DNA from: Chondrilla cf. caribensis
Taxonomy: Eukaryota; Porifera; Demospongiae; Chondrillida; Chondrillidae
Direction of reading: 5' to 3'
Length of the DNA stretch: 64,000 bases
Assembly: GCA_964020155.1 (NCBI GenBank)
Contig: OZ026563.1
Span: 818,824-882,823 of the forward strand
Below, piece after piece: positions 61,587 through 64,000 of the stretch (position 1 is its first letter; the number at the start of each line of letters is the position of its first letter). Below the pieces are notes generated by a model, which did not search any database, had not been told where the DNA came from, and was given only the letters and a program-made list of their open reading frames with translations. Made by a program: the position numbers and the translations under genes.

Positions 61587-63912
61587 TTAGGACCAAGTTT
61601 CTAGTTGTAACCGTTTTTTATTTTCCAGCATTTTAATGTACCGATCTGCTTCATCCTCAGTCTTGTTTCCTTTCTTTGAAATAACGTTTTTGAATGCATC
61701 CAATACATCTATTGGCATTCTCTTTGAATTGCTACAAGGGAATAGATGGTAAAACATTAGTAAGAAATAGAGAACTTGTGATCAGTCTGAATATACCCAG
61801 CAATGAAGATGTAGGCTTCCTTATTAGTGATCCACTCCCAGACCATATTTCCATTCTCTTCAATTTTGTGTTGAACATATACCTTGTGGTCCTATGGTAA
61901 CCATAAACCACAACTATCACCATGGACACAAAACATGGAGTATGTAATAACATCACTGTTTACCTGGTCTCGAGAGAAAGCAGTAAAAAGTATGAGATTC
62001 CCATCAGATACAAGAGGAGCCCACTCATGAGAAAAGAAGAAATCGGCTCTTTCAGAACGACACCCAAAGAAAAGAATTGTATCTGAAAGTGGCAAGAACA
62101 CTTACGTATCAATAAACTATGTACACTCCACAACACACTGTGCAATCATGCTCTGCTTAGCAAACCATTCTCCATGTTAGCACACTATGTAACTACTCAA
62201 CAACCTACATCCCTATTGTGTCCCCTGTATTACACAACCTTGCTACCCATGAATATATTAGTTAGTGTCAATAGGTAAAATCAAAAAATCTTATTAAAAC
62301 CATTCACTATAAGAATCACACTGTGTCCTGATACATTGCCCACCAACTGCACTACACAATCACCACCATACCCTTTACTCTATCTTGTAATCTCTCTTCT
62401 ATGAATGCTCTAAATGGTGCACACCCTGTTCCTGGTCCCACCATGATGGCGGGTTTGTGCAGGGATTTAGTCAACGCCAGTGTCCCGGGAACTATCCACA
62501 CCGGAATAGTCACATCTGTTGAAGGGTCCAACGAGGCCAGCCATGTCGAACACACACCCTAAAAAGGACAGAGAATTACTAACACAAGTTGTGTGCGGAC
62601 ATCAAACTGACACTGGGTTTGATCTCATTAGATTCTAGAATGAACAGTTTAACATATTCAAAAGGTCTATTGGAGTCTGTAGACAAAAGACATGGAGTAT
62701 TTGGTTTCTACGGCAGTTGGAGTGTCTGGCTTCGCAAGACTAAGCAGTTACACTAGTCTACATACCTTGCGAGGTTTGACAAGTTTTGTCTTGTATTCCA
62801 CGACAGCCATCAGTATCTGGACCTGTCCAGTGTGAGCCTTCAGAAAGGGATATTTACAGTCACACACACTCACATAACACACACACACACACACACACAA
62901 AGTTTTAACACTTCACTCAGCTTTACTATGAACTATGTATTGTCTATACATAATACACACACAAACCTCCATAGAAGAGGCAATTGAGAATGCTCTGGGC
63001 TGCAGTGCTGGGATGACATCAAATAAGTATTCAAATGGTACATTATCAGCAACAATATAGAAGTCTGATAGGACCTGGGCTTAGAGTGAGAGGGAGAGAG
63101 ATAGAGAGCTACATAGATAGATAGATAAATTTAATAGTTAGAGAGATAGAGATAGATAGATAGATAGAAAGAGAGTGAGAGTGGGAGAGTGAGAGAGAGA
63201 GTGAGAGAGAGAGTGAGAGAGAGAGGACAATATTGAGTAAACGCTGGGAAGTTCAAGGGTACCCCTGTGTGACAAGCATTACCCACCTCCGTGATGTTGC
63301 GACGAGGCCGATTACAGTAGGAGTACAGCTCTTCCTGAACATGCACAAAAGGAGACAAACAACACAACAGAAGGAATAATATGTGCATGTGATGATATAC
63401 AGTATGTACCCACACACCTGTGTATAATGTTATATGTTCAGTACCCACCTACCTGTAAGTGACATTATATGTACCCACCTTCCTGTGTGTACCCAACTAC
63501 AGTGTACTTGTGCATAGTCAACTACACATGAAACAAACTACCATACAAGCAGCCATCAGGTTAGTATATACAATCTCCTGGTCAATACTTCGCTAAGACT
63601 GTTAGTCTGTGTGCATACACCAGGGGTACCAACTACAAACAGTGCTACATCTCATCAACAGCCTCCTGAAAAGTACACTGGGACAGATACCGATGTACAC
63701 CTTGTGTCTGCACAGTGCAAGTGTACAGTGAAGAGCTACCTGCCCCTCTGGTGTCGTAAACTCTGTTAGTTTCTCCTTTTCGAGTTCAGTGGAGGCAAAA
63801 TGAGCCAGAAATTCAAAAAAGCTGCGTCTCGGGATGCTCTGGATGTCAAAATAGTGCGTCACAAGCCACTGCACCGTGCAGAGGTGAGGAAGGGATGGAG
63901 GAAGAGGGCAAT
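61587..63912 (-). CDS. NDOR1: NADPH-dependent diflavin oxidoreductase 1, 3' part
   Basis: NDOR1 passes electrons from NADPH via FAD/FMN to CIAPIN1 for cytosolic Fe-S cluster assembly. The window holds the C-terminal exons: 63912-63740, 63334-63287, 63074-62967, 62837-62766, 62558-62372, 62082-61964, 61891-61797, 61731-61587; the flavodoxin half lies beyond the right edge. Matches: VTHYFDIQSIPRRSFFEFLA, EELYSYCNRPRRNITE, RAFSIASSME (FAD binding), CSTWLASLDP, VGPGTGCAPFRAFIEERLQ and FFGCRSERADFF (NADP binding), KVYVQHKIEENG, and a C-terminal aromatic LETWS like the human ETWA. All phases join without gaps. Exon 1 of this set has an open phase-1 5' boundary, showing more exons upstream. Confidence 0.95.
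63085..63224. repeat. (GATA)n/(GAGA)n simple repeat
   Basis: Mixed GATA and GAGA tract in the NDOR1 intron between the exons at 63287 and 63074. Confidence 0.93.
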
Positions 63913-64000
63913 CTGTGAGCAGTGCAAGAGGCATACAATAGCACAATGTTTGGGGAGTTTCCACTAGACAATACATACACACATCAGCCACTACATCTTA
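63913..64000. other. Right edge, NDOR1 intron
   Basis: No exon seen; it ends before the next upstream NDOR1 exon. Confidence 0.5.

Overview
The window is nuclear DNA from an animal with a compact genome. It holds 17 protein-coding loci on both strands, with small exons (15-522 nt), mostly short introns with GT/AG ends, and intergenic gaps often below 200 bp. The families are animal ones: mitoguardin, SAPCD2, bublin, long-chain acyl-CoA synthetase, NUDT18, LMBR1-type receptor, a NEMO/optineurin-like protein, ODAD3, WDR13, WDR46, GM130, DHRS7B, TRAF, RPL28 and NDOR1. The density, short introns and motile-cilium gene fit an early-branching animal; a sponge is my best guess, but that is inference and I cannot name a species. 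No prokaryotic operon, CRISPR array or rRNA is present. Exons were joined by splice signals, phase continuity and similarity to families I know; no alignment was run.

Layout. 0.3-0.8 kb: unrecognised 143-aa gene (-). 0.9-4.6: mitoguardin (+), whose coding end overlaps the coding end of SAPCD2 (4.6-6.0, -). 6.2-6.5: bublin (-). 6.8-12.4: ACSL (-), head-to-head with NUDT18 (12.6-14.6, +). 15.5-20.0: LMBR1-like (-). 20.2-27.3: long NEMO/optineurin-like coiled-coil gene (-), head-to-head with ODAD3 (27.8-31.7, +), which carries an RFX X-box. 31.7-35.6: WDR13 (-), 26 bp tail-to-tail from ODAD3 and head-to-head with WDR46 (35.6-39.4, +) with almost touching start codons. 39.5-39.9: tRNA-like SINE candidate. 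40.1-47.3: GM130/GOLGA2 (-), 75 bp head-to-head from an EF-hand gene (47.4-48.5, +). 48.6-51.2: DHRS7B (-). 51.7-60.0: two tandem TRAF genes (+) separated by a broken DHRS7B exon, a MATH-domain relic and several inverted-repeat elements. 60.1-61.4: RPL28 (-). 61.6-63.9: 3' part of NDOR1 (-), running off the right edge.

The loci do not form one pathway. Several are housekeeping (WDR46, RPL28, NDOR1, ACSL, GM130). The NEMO-like gene and the two TRAFs belong to ubiquitin/NF-kB-type signalling in other animals, and their proximity may be chance. The strongest non-routine signals are: the segmental duplication that made TRAF copy 2 and left DHRS7B and MATH debris; a start codon split by an intron in both TRAFs; convergent genes whose coding sequences overlap; and a mass of TG/CA microsatellites that sit on or just after 5' splice sites, mostly as UG in the transcript, with at least one exon (GOLGA2 exon 10) bracketed by complementary repeats.
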